Notes under the pieces: generated by a model | What the model was told of the DNA's origin: nothing | The model's database searches: none | What the model saw: only the letters and a program-made list of their open reading frames with translations | Translations under genes and position numbers: made by a program | Part shown: piece by piece, positions 48,398 through 58,525 of the stretch | How the letters are laid out: the number at the start of each line of letters is the position of its first letter | Numbering within the stretch: position 1 is the first letter of the stretch | Source of the DNA: a bacterium | Lineage (GTDB): Bacteria > Krumholzibacteriota > Krumholzibacteriia > LZORAL124-64-63 | Length of the DNA: 64,000 nt | Reading direction: 5' to 3' | NCBI GenBank assembly: GCA_016719645.1 | Contig: JADJYS010000001.1 | Span: 372,001-436,000 of the forward strand

Positions 48398-50318
48398 CTA
48401 CTGCGCGTAGGTCTTCGTCCAGAGGGCGTCGAAGTCGGCGATGGTCTTCTCGAAGAGGTCGAGCATCGTCAGGATCGGCGCCGAGGTCTCGAGGTCCACG
48501 CCCGCGTTCTTCAGCAGCGTCAGCGGCGGGGCGCTGGAGCCGCCCTTGAGCATGCCGTCGATGTAGCGCGTGGCGGCGGGCTCGCCCTTGGCCATGATCT
48601 GCTGGGCCAGGGAGATGCCGCTGGTCAGGCCGGTCGCGTAGGTGAAGACGTAGAAGTTGTAGTTGAAGTGGGGGATGAAGGCCCACTCCACCTCGTCGTT
48701 CGGTCCCAGCTCGTAGTTGGGGCCGTAGTACTTCTGGATCAGCTCCTTGTACAGGCCGTTGAGGTAGTCGGCGGTCAGCGTCTCGTCGCCCTCGGCGTAC
48801 TCGTGGTAGCGCAGCTCGAACTCGGCGAACAGCGTCTGCCGGAAGATGGTCAGGCGGATCTTCTCGAGGCGCTCGTTCAGCAGCATCAGGATGCGCTCGG
48901 GGTCCTTCTCCTGCTTCAGCATGTAGCTCAGCAGCACTTCCTCGTTGCAGGTCGAGGCGACCTCGGCCAGGAAGGTCGTGTAGTCGGAGTACACGGGCGG
49001 CTGGTACTTGCTGGAGTAGTAGGAGTGCAGCGCGTGGCCGAACTCGTGGGCCGTGGTGAACACGGCGTCGAGCGTGTTGTCGAAGTTGTGCAGCACGAAC
49101 GGGTGGATGTCGCGGGCGACGATGCCGCTGCTGTAGGCGCCGGTGCGCTTGGCCTGGTTCGGGAAGACGTCGATCCAGCCGCTGGCGGGGTCGGTGCCCT
49201 TGGCCAGCAGGCCGACGTACTCCTTGCCCATGGGGGCGAGGCCCTTGAGGATCAGGTCGCGGCCCTGCTCGTAGGTGTAGGCGACCTCGACGTCCTCCAG
49301 CATGGGGTTGTAGAGGTTCGGGAAGGTCAGCGGCCCCTCGATGCCCATGACCTTGCGGCGCAGGTCCACGTACTTGTGCATGGTGCGCGCGAGGTTGGCG
49401 TTGATCGTGTCGATCAGCATCCGGTAGGTGGCGGTGCTGATGTTGTCGCCCTTGAGCGCCGCCTCGAGGCAGCTGTCGTAGCCGCGCAGCTCCTTGGTCA
49501 GCAGGTGCGACTTCACGACGCCGTCCAGGGTGGCGGCCAGCGTGTTCTCGTACTGGCGGAAGGTCGTGAAGAAGGCGTCGGACGCCTGGCGGCGCACGTT
49601 GTAGGACTCGCTCGAAGCGGGCCCGGCCCCAGCCGGCCAGCGTCAGCGGCTCCATCGAGCCGTCCTCGCGGATGACCGGCGGGAACTTCATGTCGATGTC
49701 GCGCAGCTTCTCGCTGACCTCGGCCGTCGCGCCGCGGACCTGGCCCGCCATGGACAGGACGCGCTCCTCGGCCTTGCTCAGGGAGTACTGCTTCATGCGG
49801 AACATGTTGTCGAAGTAGAACTGGTAGATCTTCAGCTCGGGCTTCGCGGCGATGTAGCCGTTGATGACCGCCTGGTCCACCTCGAGGATCTCGGGCTCCA
49901 TGTAGGAGACGACGCTGCCGAACTCCTGGAACAGGAAGCCGACCTTGCCCTGCATCTGCTGGTTCCCGGCGTCGGACAGCTCGGGGTCCAGGCGCAGCTG
50001 GGTGTAGGCGTACAGCTTGTAGAGCCGCTGCACGAGGTCCTCGGTCGTCTTCAGGGCGCCGTAGAGGCTGTCGGCCGACTCGCCGAGGTGCCCTTCGAAC
50101 TCGCCGAGCGAGGGCACCAGCGCCTCGACGGCCGCCAGCTCCTGCTCCCAGGCCTCGACCGACGGGAAGACGTGGTCGTAGCGCCACTGGTACTGCTGGG
50201 GGATCTCGCTGCGGGGCGTCGCGGGGTCGGGGTCGTAGGCCTGGGCGGGCAAGGCGAGCGCCGCCAGGGCGAGCGCGACGGCGGCGAACGCCGTCAGCCG
50301 GCGAACCGTCCGGTGCAT
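48398..50318 (-). CDS. pepF: exported oligoendopeptidase F, M3 family (apparent frameshift)
   Basis: Two frames together give about 640 residues. The N-terminal frame has a clear signal peptide (RLTAFAAVALALAALALPAQA), unusual for PepF, then the helical PepF domain (QQYQWRYDHVFPSVEAWEQE). It fails at about 49615. The C-terminal frame carries on in +1 with NVRRQASDAFFTTFRQYENT through the zinc site TTAHEFGHALHS and YATGLTSGISLAQQI to the stop at 48398. Removing one A of the pair 49615-49616 restores a single frame. The catalytic HExxH and downstream Glu region are intact. Probably a periplasmic peptidase, with the break being a sequencing insertion or a fresh mutation. Confidence 0.82.
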
Positions 50319-50347
50319 GGGTTACCTCCTGGATCGGGTCAGGGGAG

Positions 50348-50373
50348 GCCCGGCCGCCAGTCGGCGGCCGGGC
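50348..50373 (-). terminator. hairpin after propeller lipoprotein
   Basis: An 11-bp perfect stem with loop AGTC, 15 bases past the stop on the minus strand. Confidence 0.55.
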
Positions 50374-50388
50374 GGGGGTGTCGGCGGG

Positions 50389-51546
50389 TCAGTAGACGGA
50401 CCTGCCGGAAGCGTCGGTCGGGGGCAGGGCCTTGCCGGCGTTCTCCGGGACGGGTACGGTCAGGCGGGTCCAATTGTTGCCGTCGAAGTGGTACATCGCG
50501 CCGTTGTAGCCGGTGACGAAGATGTCCGTGCCCGAGGAGCCCCAGATGTCCGTGAACCAGCCGCTGGTGGACAGGACGGTGCTCGACACGGCGCCGTTGC
50601 GCGAGATCGTGGCGACCTTGCCGTAAGGCGTGGTCAGGTAGAGGACGTCGGCGGCGACGTCGAGCCAGAGCCCGGAGACGCCCTCGGGGTACGTCGAGGG
50701 GAAGGCCTGGATGCCGTTGGGGCGGCGCAGCAGCTTCCACTCCCGGGCCCCGTCGAGGTTCTCCGAGAGGTAGAAGATCTTGCCCGAATCGCTGGCCATG
50801 TAGTTGTCCAGGAGCACGTCGCTGGCGGCGGCCGCGCTGATCAGGCTGTACTGGGGGTCCTCGAAGTTGCCCCAGAGCCAGCGGTGGTCGTAGCCCTCCT
50901 GCTCGTTCTCCATGATCACGATGGCGCGGTCGCCGCCGATGGCGTACGGCGTGACCCGCGTGACGGTGTTCCAATCCAGCGAGAAGACCAGCGTGTCGGT
51001 GGGCACGCCCGTCGTCGCGTAGCGGTAGGCCCGGTTCTCCTCCGCCGTCCAGCCGGCGCCGCTGCGGCGCAGGACCGTGCCGTCCTTGCCGACGGCGAAG
51101 ATCTCCCCGTAGGGGCCGCGGCCGATGTCGAACAGGTCCCGATTCGTGCCGCTGCTCTGGCGGTTCCAGGCGCCGCCGTCGAAGTGCCAGATCGCGCCGT
51201 TGTGGCCGCAGGCGTAGACGTCGTTGGCGGCGGTGCCCCACACCGCGGTCAGCGTGGTGTCCGGGACCGTGGTGAGCGTCCAGTCCCCGTCGTAGTGCAG
51301 GATGACGCCCGGCTGGCCGACGACATACACGTCCTGGGGGCCCGTTCCCCAGACCGACATCAGCCGGAAGGAGGGGGCGGGCTCGGGGAAGGGGTGCTGG
51401 ACGACGTTCGTCTCGTCGTCCTCGCCGCAGCCGATGAACGCCAGGCTCGCCAGCGACAGCGCGGCCAGCGCCGCCAGGGCGCGGATCGTCACCGACGCTC
51501 GGGGCGCCGCGGCGCCGCGGCGATCGCTCGAAGTTCCCTTTGTCAT
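50389..51546 (-). CDS. lipoprotein with beta-propeller-like repeats
   Basis: 385 residues from ATG 51546. A basic N-terminus and hydrophobic stretch (ALAALAALSLASLAFIGC) end in a lipobox Cys, so it should be lipid-anchored. The mature part contains repeated blades. SVWGTGPQDVYVVGQPGVIL, AVWGTAANDVYACGHNGAIW and DIWGSSGTDIFVTGYNGAMY all have the WG...DVYxxGxxGxIxHYDG pattern. Degenerate blades lie between them. Such propellers mediate binding at the cell envelope; no catalytic motif is visible. Despite internal WG words it lacks the C-terminal WGxxK tag (it ends GRSVY). Function unknown. Confidence 0.75.
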   Translation of the reverse strand: MTKGTSSDRRGAAAPRASVTIRALAALAALSLASLAFIGCGEDDETNVVQHPFPEPAPSFRLMSVWGTGPQDVYVVGQPGVILHYDGDWTLTTVPDTTLTAVWGTAANDVYACGHNGAIWHFDGGAWNRQSSGTNRDLFDIGRGPYGEIFAVGKDGTVLRRSGAGWTAEENRAYRYATTGVPTDTLVFSLDWNTVTRVTPYAIGGDRAIVIMENEQEGYDHRWLWGNFEDPQYSLISAAAASDVLLDNYMASDSGKIFYLSENLDGAREWKLLRRPNGIQAFPSTYPEGVSGLWLDVAADVLYLTTPYGKVATISRNGAVSSTVLSTSGWFTDIWGSSGTDIFVTGYNGAMYHFDGNNWTRLTVPVPENAGKALPPTDASGRSVY

Positions 51547-51737
51547 GTCGCTTCGGTCCCTCGAGGCTGAGTGGGGTGGGATGCCGGGAAAGCCGCCACC
51601 AATCGCCCGCTGGCGGCCCGGCGGCCCATGAATATTAAGCATCCGGGGGGGGGTTGTCCATAAGGACTTGCCCCGCCGGGCGCCCGTGGCGATGATGGCC
51701 GGGTGACCCTGGACGCCAGCAGGAGGAACTCCCGGCC

Positions 51738-52694
<957 letters not shown>

Positions 52695-52705
52695 CGGGAG
52701 TCGAG

Positions 52706-53872
52706 ATGGCGGACGCCCAGCCCGTCTACCTGGACCACCTGGCGACCACGCCCGTGGACCCCGCGGTGCTCGCGGCCATGGCCGACGCCCTGCGCGAGCA
52801 TTTCGGCAACGCCTCGAGCGGCACGCACGCCTACGGCTGGTCGGCCCGGGCCCTGGCCGAGAACGCGCGGGCGGAGGTCGCCGCGCTGGCCGGCTGCGAG
52901 CCGCGCGAGGTGGTGTTCACCAGCGGCGCCACCGAGGCCAACAACCTCGCGCTGCGCGGCACGGCGGACCTGTGGCCGCAGCCGGGCCGCATCGTCACCA
53001 CCACCCTCGAGCACTCCTCGGTCGACCGCACCCTCGACGTCCTCGAGGCGCGCGGCTGGCGGGTGGTGCGCGTGCCCTGCGGCCCCGACGGCCTGGTCCC
53101 GGCCGCCGCGGTGGCCGACGCCCTGACCGACGACACGCGCCTGGTCGCGATCAACGCCGCCCAGAACGAGATCGGGACCCTGCAACCCTGGGCGCGGATC
53201 GCGCAAGCGTGCCGGGAGCGCGGCATCGTCTGCCACGTCGACGCCGCCCAGGCCGCCGGCAAGGTGCCGCTGGACTTCCGCGCCGACGGCATCGGCCTGC
53301 TCGCCCTCTCGGCCCACAAGATCTACGGCCCCAAGGGCGCCGGCGCCCTGGTCGTGCGGGCCCGCGAGCCCCGGGTGGAGCTGCGGCCGCAGATCACGGG
53401 CGGCGGCCAGGAGCGGGGCCTGCGGGCCGGGACGCTCAACGTGCCGGCCGTGGTGGGGATGGGCGTGGCCTGCCGCCTGGCGCTGGCGCGGCGCGAGCAG
53501 GACGCCGCGCGGCTGCGCCGGCTGGGCGCCCGGCTGTACGCGCGCCTGGCCGACCGGATCGGCGACCTCGTCCTGAACGGCGACGCCCGCGCGCGGCTGC
53601 CGGGCTGCCTGAACCTGCTGATCCCCGGCGTGCCGTCGGGCGCGCTGATGCGCGCCGTGCCGACGCTGGCCTTCTCCGCCGGCGCGGCCTGCACCAGCGG
53701 CGAAGGGAAACCTTCGGCGGCGCTGCTCGCGCTCGGCCTGGACCCCGACCGCGCCGCTTGCTGCATCCGCTTGAGCCTGGGCCGGGGCACGACGGAGGCC
53801 GAGGCCGCCGCCGCCGCCGACCGGCTGGCCGACGCGATCACCGCCATCCGCAAAGAGAAGGGGACGGCCTGA
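52706..53872 (+). CDS. cysteine desulfurase (NifS/IscS class V aminotransferase)
   Basis: 388 residues. VYLDHLATTPVDP, FTSGATEANNLAL, CHVDAAQAAGKVPLD, the PLP Lys in LSAHKIYGPKGAGAL, and the sulfur-carrying Cys in FSAGAACTSGEGKPS. Direct pairing with nadA (11-base gap) suggests a dedicated NadS-like role in building the NadA Fe-S cluster. A general Fe-S or thiolation role cannot be excluded. A hairpin terminator overlaps its stop. Confidence 0.92.
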   Translation: MADAQPVYLDHLATTPVDPAVLAAMADALREHFGNASSGTHAYGWSARALAENARAEVAALAGCEPREVVFTSGATEANNLALRGTADLWPQPGRIVTTTLEHSSVDRTLDVLEARGWRVVRVPCGPDGLVPAAAVADALTDDTRLVAINAAQNEIGTLQPWARIAQACRERGIVCHVDAAQAAGKVPLDFRADGIGLLALSAHKIYGPKGAGALVVRAREPRVELRPQITGGGQERGLRAGTLNVPAVVGMGVACRLALARREQDAARLRRLGARLYARLADRIGDLVLNGDARARLPGCLNLLIPGVPSGALMRAVPTLAFSAGAACTSGEGKPSAALLALGLDPDRAACCIRLSLGRGTTEAEAAAAADRLADAITAIRKEKGTA

Positions 53873-53880
53873 GCCGTCCC
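53861..53880 (+). terminator. terminator overlapping the desulfurase stop codon
   Basis: GGGACGGC / GCCGTCCC stem whose loop contains the TGA stop; CCTTGAACC follows. Confidence 0.5.
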
Positions 53881-53914
53881 CCTTGAACCTCCGCCGTGTC
53901 GCGCGGCGGGCCGC

Positions 53915-55012
53915 TCAGCCGACCAGCGACAGCGAGATCCGCTTGCGCTGCACGTCGACCTCCACGATCCGCACCTGCACTTCCTGGCCCTCGCGCACGA
54001 CGTCGCTGGGATGGCTCACGCGCTCCTGCGACAGCGCGGACACGTGCACCAGGCCGCGCACGCCCGGCAGCAGTTCCACGAAGGCGCCGAAGTCCGCCAT
54101 GCCGGTCACCACGCCGGTGACCCACTCGCCCAGGACCAGCTTGTCCTGGACGCCCTGCCACGGGTCGCCCGCGAGCGCCTTGATGGACAGGCTGACCCGC
54201 TCGGCCTTGCCCTCGCCGACGTGCTGCAGGTCGGTGACCTTGACGGTGACCGTCTGGCCCTCCTGCAGGACCTCGGCGGGATCGGCGATGCGGTGGTGGC
54301 TGATCTCCGAGACGTGGACCAGACCCTCGACGCCGCCGATGTCGATGAAGGCCCCGTAGGGCATCAGCCGCACGACCTTGCCGTCGCGCACGTCGCCGAC
54401 GGCGAGGGTCTTGCGCGTCTCCTTGCCGAGGCGCGCCTTCTCCTCCTGCAGCAGCGCCCGCCGCGAGACCACCAGCCGGCGGCCGCCGTCGGCGAACTCG
54501 ATGACCCGGAACTCGAGGCTGCGGCCCACCCACGCCGGCGGATCGTTGACGAACTGGTCGTCGATCTGGGAGATGGGGCAGAAGGCGCGGTGGCCGCCGA
54601 GGTCGACCACGAAGCCCCCCTTGTTGGTCTCCTTCACCGCTCCGGTCAACGGCACGCCGCTCTGCATGGCGTCTTCGAGGAAGCGCGTGTCCTTGCCCTG
54701 GGCCTTCTGCTTCAGCGCGAGCCGCTGTTCGGCGCCCTTGCCGACCACGTAGGCCGTGATCGCGTCGCCGACGGCGAACCTGAGCTGGCCCTCGGCGTCC
54801 TGCAGGTCGACGGTGCTGATGGGCAGTTCGCTGCGTCCGCCGTAGTCGACGAAGCACTCCTCGTCGCCGATCTGGACGAGCTTGCCCGTGAGCTGGTCGC
54901 CGGTCTTGGGTTCGGGAGTCTGATCCTGGTTCCGCTGTTCGCTCTCGGTGAACAGGCGGGCGAATTCGTCGACGTTGTCCTGGGCGTCGTCGGGGAGGAG
55001 GTCGTCGGTCAT
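53915..55012 (-). CDS. S1-domain RNA-binding protein (ribosomal protein S1-like, four domains)
   Basis: 365 residues. An acidic 35-residue N-terminus is followed by four OB folds. The first two (TGDQLTGKLVQIGDEECFVDY, and SGVPLTGAVKETNKGGFVVDLGGHRAFCPISQID) resemble S1 domains 1-2 that dock on the 30S subunit. The last two are canonical RNA binders (YGAFIDIGGVEGLVHVSEIS, and FGAFVELLPGVRGLVHVSALS). Proteobacterial S1 has six domains; four is seen in other phyla. It could be the main S1 or an accessory homologue. ATG 55012 with AGGAAG. Confidence 0.85.
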   Translation of the reverse strand: MTDDLLPDDAQDNVDEFARLFTESEQRNQDQTPEPKTGDQLTGKLVQIGDEECFVDYGGRSELPISTVDLQDAEGQLRFAVGDAITAYVVGKGAEQRLALKQKAQGKDTRFLEDAMQSGVPLTGAVKETNKGGFVVDLGGHRAFCPISQIDDQFVNDPPAWVGRSLEFRVIEFADGGRRLVVSRRALLQEEKARLGKETRKTLAVGDVRDGKVVRLMPYGAFIDIGGVEGLVHVSEISHHRIADPAEVLQEGQTVTVKVTDLQHVGEGKAERVSLSIKALAGDPWQGVQDKLVLGEWVTGVVTGMADFGAFVELLPGVRGLVHVSALSQERVSHPSDVVREGQEVQVRIVEVDVQRKRISLSLVG

Positions 55013-55160
55013 GCTGGTCTTCCTGGTGGTTGCGGGTCGGTCGGCGGCGGGGCGCCGCGAGGGGAACCCGGAAACTATAGCACAGACGAACCCGCCGCGG
55101 CCAACTCCCAAAGGACGGCGCCGTGGATCCGGACGATGGCGTAGCGCGGGCGGGGGTGGG

Positions 55161-55186
55161 CGGGGGAGGGCGCCGGCCCTCCCCCG
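55161..55186 (-). terminator. hairpin terminator of the 55.2-kb CxxCH gene
   Basis: A perfect 11-bp stem with a 4-base loop, seven bases beyond the stop on the minus strand. Confidence 0.6.
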
Positions 55187-55192
55187 GGCAGG

Positions 55193-55558
55193 CTACCGGT
55201 AGAGGCTCTTGACGGCGCCCCAGCTGTCGGTCTCGTTCGGGACGAGGGACTCGGGGTCGCTCGGGTCGGTGCAGTCGAGGATCTCCTGGGCGTTGCTCAC
55301 GGTGTCGTTGTCGGAATCCATCGCGCCGTAGTTCGCCCAGTTGGTGGTGTAGTCGGCGCCGTAGCTGTTCACATTGTCGACATCCGGGGACCCGTTGGGA
55401 AAGTGGCAGAGCGTGCAGGCGCTGGCGGCGCTGCGCAACGTCGCGCAGGCGTCGGGGTAGGCGGCGAGCCAGGCGTTCTTGCGGCCGCTGGTGGCGCTGG
55501 CGTCGGTCACGGAAAGCAGGGTCAGGGCCACGCAGGGAAGCAGAATCAAACGTCGCAT
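55193..55558 (-). CDS. small exported CxxCH protein with C-terminal WGxxK motif (second)
   Basis: 121 residues, GGAGG RBS. Signal peptide LILLPCVALTLLSVTDASA. The mature protein has SACTLCHFPNG, a single CxxCH heme-type motif, then a calcium-loop-like stretch AMDSDNDTVSNAQEILDC. It ends TDSWGAVKSLYR. It shares its layout (CxxCH, Asp-rich loops, C-terminal tag) with the gene at 46341 although the rest of the sequence differs. Both may be small cell-surface cytochromes or Ca-binding proteins. Heme attachment is inference. Confidence 0.75.
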   Translation of the reverse strand: MRRLILLPCVALTLLSVTDASATSGRKNAWLAAYPDACATLRSAASACTLCHFPNGSPDVDNVNSYGADYTTNWANYGAMDSDNDTVSNAQEILDCTDPSDPESLVPNETDSWGAVKSLYR

Positions 55559-55632
55559 GTCGACCTCCGGGTGTGTGGGTGCCAGGGGCCCTGCTATAAT
55601 CATACCAATGAACTGGGAGTTCCAGAATAATG

Positions 55633-56544
55633 TCAACGAGTGTTGACGATAGGGGCGGGTCGGGGGCCGACGTGGCGGAGCGCATCCCAGGAATACAGGC
55701 CCAGGGCGGCCCAGATCAGGCCGAAAGCCACGGCGTGGCTGGCGGTGAACGGTTCGTGGAACAGGGCGACCGCCAACAGGAATTGCAGGGTCGGGGAGAG
55801 GTATTGCAGGAAGCCGACCGTGGCGTAGCGCAACCGCCGCGCCGCCTCGGCGAACCAGATCAGGGGCAGGGCGGTCACGATCCCGCCGGCGGCCAGCAGC
55901 AGGGCGGTGCCGGCGCCGCCGTGCAGGAAGGCCGTCCCGGTGGACCCTTCGCGCACCAGCAGCCAGGCCAGGGCCGCCGGCGCCAGCAGCAGCGTTTCCG
56001 CGGCCAGGCCCAGCGTCCCGTCGGGACGGATCAGCTTGCGCAGCAGGCCGTAGAGGCTGAAGCTGGCGGCCAGGGCCAGGGAAATCACCGGCAGGCCGCC
56101 GAGGCGCCAGGAGAGCCACAGCACGCCGAGGCCGGCCAGGGCCACGGCCAGCGCCTGAGAGCGGCGCAACCGCTCTTTCAGCACGACCACGCCGAGCAGC
56201 ACGTTCAGCAGGGGGGTGATGAAATAGCCGAAACTCGCCTGCAGCACGTGGTCGTTGGCGACCGCCCAGATGAACACCAGCCAGTTCGCGGCGATCAGCA
56301 GGGTGGTCAGTCCCAGCACCGACAGGGTGCGCCGATCACGCAAGAGCTTGACCAACAAGGGGATCCGGCCGCGTGCCGCCAGCAGCGCCGACAGCAGGAC
56401 CAGCGACCAGAGCACGCGGTGGGCCAGGACCTCCAGGGGGGCGACGTGGGAAACTGCCTTGAAATAGAGCGGCACGAAGCCCCACCAGCCGTAGGCGGCC
56501 AGCCCGTACGCGATTCCCGCACGTTGCCCGTCGTCGTTCTTCAT
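55633..56544 (-). CDS. rarD: RarD-type EamA/DMT transporter
   Basis: 303 residues with ten hydrophobic segments. GIAYGLAAYGWWGFVPLYFKAV, LEVLAHRVLWSLVLL, NWLVFIWAVANDHVLQASFGYFITPLLNVLLG and PLIWFAEAARRLRYATVGFLQYLSPTLQF are the strongly conserved RarD segments. Inner-membrane permease of the drug/metabolite superfamily; the substrate is not established for the family. Its stop lies within the dyad GTCAACGAGTGTTGAC. Confidence 0.92.
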   Translation of the reverse strand: MKNDDGQRAGIAYGLAAYGWWGFVPLYFKAVSHVAPLEVLAHRVLWSLVLLSALLAARGRIPLLVKLLRDRRTLSVLGLTTLLIAANWLVFIWAVANDHVLQASFGYFITPLLNVLLGVVVLKERLRRSQALAVALAGLGVLWLSWRLGGLPVISLALAASFSLYGLLRKLIRPDGTLGLAAETLLLAPAALAWLLVREGSTGTAFLHGGAGTALLLAAGGIVTALPLIWFAEAARRLRYATVGFLQYLSPTLQFLLAVALFHEPFTASHAVAFGLIWAALGLYSWDALRHVGPRPAPIVNTR

Positions 56545-56757
56545 GGCGGGGAAGATAGCATCGTGGTCGTAAATCCCTACCAGAAATCCGCCTAGGCAAT
56601 TCTCCTGCCTGAATTATTGCACGGATTCATTGGATTTTAACTTTCCATAAGGAGCTCGGTGCGGTAGAATTGTAACATCAAAAGGGTAGTTTCCCAGGAT
56701 GGGTCGGAAGTGTCGTTTTCGCCCGTCTCTCTACCGCAAACGCCCAGGAGGCGCCTC

Positions 56758-57450
56758 ATGTCCCGGATGCTCACGAACCTGCTCGTCCTCGCCCTTATCG
56801 CGCTGGCCGTGCCGGCCCTCGCCGTCTCGCCCGACGTGCGCATCAGCCAAGCCTACGGCGGCGGCGGTTCGGGCACTGCCGGCCCGACCTTCAACCAGGA
56901 CTACGTCGAGCTCTTCAACGCCAGCGGCGCCACGGTCGACATCAGCAACTGGACCATCGAGTACGGCTCGGCCACCGGCAACTGGGGCAGCTCGGCCAGC
57001 AACATCTTCACCTTCCCCGTGGGCACCAGCATCCCCGCCTGCTCCTACATCCTGGTGGCCTTCGGCACCCCGTCCGCCGGCGGCGGCCCGCTGCCCTACA
57101 ACGACTTCACCGGTACGCTCGCGATGAGCGCCACCGGCGGCAAGGTCGCGCTGTTCAACGCCGTGAACACCAACCTCGCCTGCGGGTCGGAGCTCCCCGG
57201 CACCCTGGTCGACAAGCTGGCCTTCGGCACGACGACCACCTGCGCCGAGGGCACCCGCATCGGCGCCCTGTCGACCACGACGGCCGCCTTCCGCAACGGC
57301 GGCGGCATGAACGACACCGACGACAACCTGGTGGACTTCACCATCGGCACGCCGGCCCCGCGCTACAGCGGCTCGCCGCGCAACGCCGACTGCCTCGCCG
57401 TCGGCAACGAGGACCAGAGCTGGAGCGCCATCAAGGCGATCTACCGCTGA
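56758..57450 (+). CDS. secreted lamin-tail-domain protein with C-terminal WSxxK motif
   Basis: 230 residues from ATG 56758 behind CAGGAGG. Signal peptide LTNLLVLALIALAVPALA. Lamin-tail domain from VRISQAYGGGGSGTAGPTFN through DYVELFNASGATVDISNWTIEYGS to YILVAFGTPSAGGGPLP. The C-terminus NADCLAVGNEDQSWSAIKAIYR (quoted in full as it ends the protein) differs from the others only in Ser for Gly after Trp. The Cys is ten residues before that Trp. Gene flanked by an A/T-rich promoter region and a good terminator. Function unknown; probably extracellular. Confidence 0.78.
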   Translation: MSRMLTNLLVLALIALAVPALAVSPDVRISQAYGGGGSGTAGPTFNQDYVELFNASGATVDISNWTIEYGSATGNWGSSASNIFTFPVGTSIPACSYILVAFGTPSAGGGPLPYNDFTGTLAMSATGGKVALFNAVNTNLACGSELPGTLVDKLAFGTTTTCAEGTRIGALSTTTAAFRNGGGMNDTDDNLVDFTIGTPAPRYSGSPRNADCLAVGNEDQSWSAIKAIYR

Positions 57451-57473
57451 TCCAGGACTCGTTCCGTCTCGTT

Positions 57474-57500
57474 GGGCCGCCCGCAGGGGCGGCCCTTCTT
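57474..57500 (+). terminator. rho-independent terminator
   Basis: GGGCCGCC / GGCGGCCC stem, 6-base loop, then TTCTTCTT. Confidence 0.8.
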
Positions 57501-57666
57501 CTTGCCCATTCTTCCGGAGACGCTCGCTTTTTTTGTCCTCATCCTTCCCGAACCTGTTATTGTTGATCTCGAGTCAGGTCGCGGGCGACGGCCGTCCGGC
57601 GCGTGAAGGCCGGTCCCCGGTCGTTCGAGCCCGCGCCTCCCACCCCATCCAGGAGGATGCAACACT

Positions 57667-58299
57667 ATGCGCACGTCAAAGATCGTCCTGACCACCCTGA
57701 TGCTGGTCTGCGTGGCCGGCGTCGCGGCCGCCCAGACCGCCGTCTTCTTCTCGGAGTACCTCGAGGGCAGCAGCAACAACAAGGCCGTCGAGATCTACAA
57801 CGGCACCAGCGCGGACCTGGACATGTCCCGCGTGACGGTCGACCGCTACAACAACGGTGCGATCATCAACCCCGCCCACTACACGTTCACGGGCACGCTG
57901 GTCTCCGGCGACGTCTTCGTCGTCGGCAACCCGAGCGCCACCGGCGTCGATCCCGTCATCACCGCCCAGTCGGATATCTTCTCGGACCTGACTTTCTACA
58001 ACGGCGACGACGTCCTGATCCTCTTCCTCGACGGCATCGTCGTGGACTCGATCGGCCAGCTGGGCAACGACCCCGGCGTGTTCTGGGGCACCGCTCCGAT
58101 CGCGACGGCCGAGTTCACCCTGGTCCGTGACGCGAGCGTCTGCGTCGGCGACGTCGACGTGAACAACGCCTACGACCCGGCGCTGGACGGCTGGATCGGC
58201 TACCCGCAGAACACCATGACCTACCTGGGCTCCCACACGTCCAACTGCATCGTCGCGAACGAGGAGTCGTCCTGGGGCGCCGTGAAGGCCCTGTACTAG
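57667..58299 (+). CDS. secreted lamin-tail-like protein, tandem paralogue 1
   Basis: 210 residues. Signal peptide KIVLTTLMLVCVAGVAAA, then VFFSEYLEGSSNNKAVEIYN (lamin-tail/endonuclease-associated opening), FYNGDDVLILFLDGIVVDSIGQLGNDPG and FWGTAPIATAEFTLVRD. It ends SNCIVANEESSWGAVKALY, so the usual last Arg is missing. About 60% of visible positions match the next gene, so they arose by tandem duplication. Each has its own leader and terminator. Likely surface protein; the SNNKALEIYN family is often found with secreted nucleases, but no nuclease domain is present here. Confidence 0.78.
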   Translation: MRTSKIVLTTLMLVCVAGVAAAQTAVFFSEYLEGSSNNKAVEIYNGTSADLDMSRVTVDRYNNGAIINPAHYTFTGTLVSGDVFVVGNPSATGVDPVITAQSDIFSDLTFYNGDDVLILFLDGIVVDSIGQLGNDPGVFWGTAPIATAEFTLVRDASVCVGDVDVNNAYDPALDGWIGYPQNTMTYLGSHTSNCIVANEESSWGAVKALY

Positions 58300-58327
58300 T
58301 CGACGACCCGGATCGCGGACCGACGGA

Positions 58328-58348
58328 GGGACCTGCCCGGCAGGTCCC
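58328..58348 (+). terminator. hairpin terminator
   Basis: GGGACCTGC / GCAGGTCCC with a 3-base loop, followed by TCCTGCATTCC. Confidence 0.65.
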
Positions 58349-58525
58349 TCCTGCATTCCGGGCGCTCCGTCGTCAGGCGGCCCGCGGCCGAATCCCGTGG
58401 CCATTTCGATCATGGAGTGTTAATATCGACACGTGCACCGCCGAGCTCGCAGCGACGGCGGCGCGACAGTGCTTGCTGCCCGCCGCCGTCGTCGAGCGAC
58501 CCCACGACCAGGAGGAATCGACACC

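Noticed and set aside
50389..51546. Internal WG words of the propeller lipoprotein as members of the C-terminal tag family
   Set aside because: They recur inside blades as WGTGPQDVY-type repeats and the protein ends GRSVY; it is a lipoprotein with a different anchor.
55631..55646. Dyad GTCAACGAGTGTTGAC at the rarD stop as a regulatory operator
   Set aside because: It overlaps the coding end of rarD, has only a 6-bp arm, and no promoter is placed to use it; chance is sufficient.
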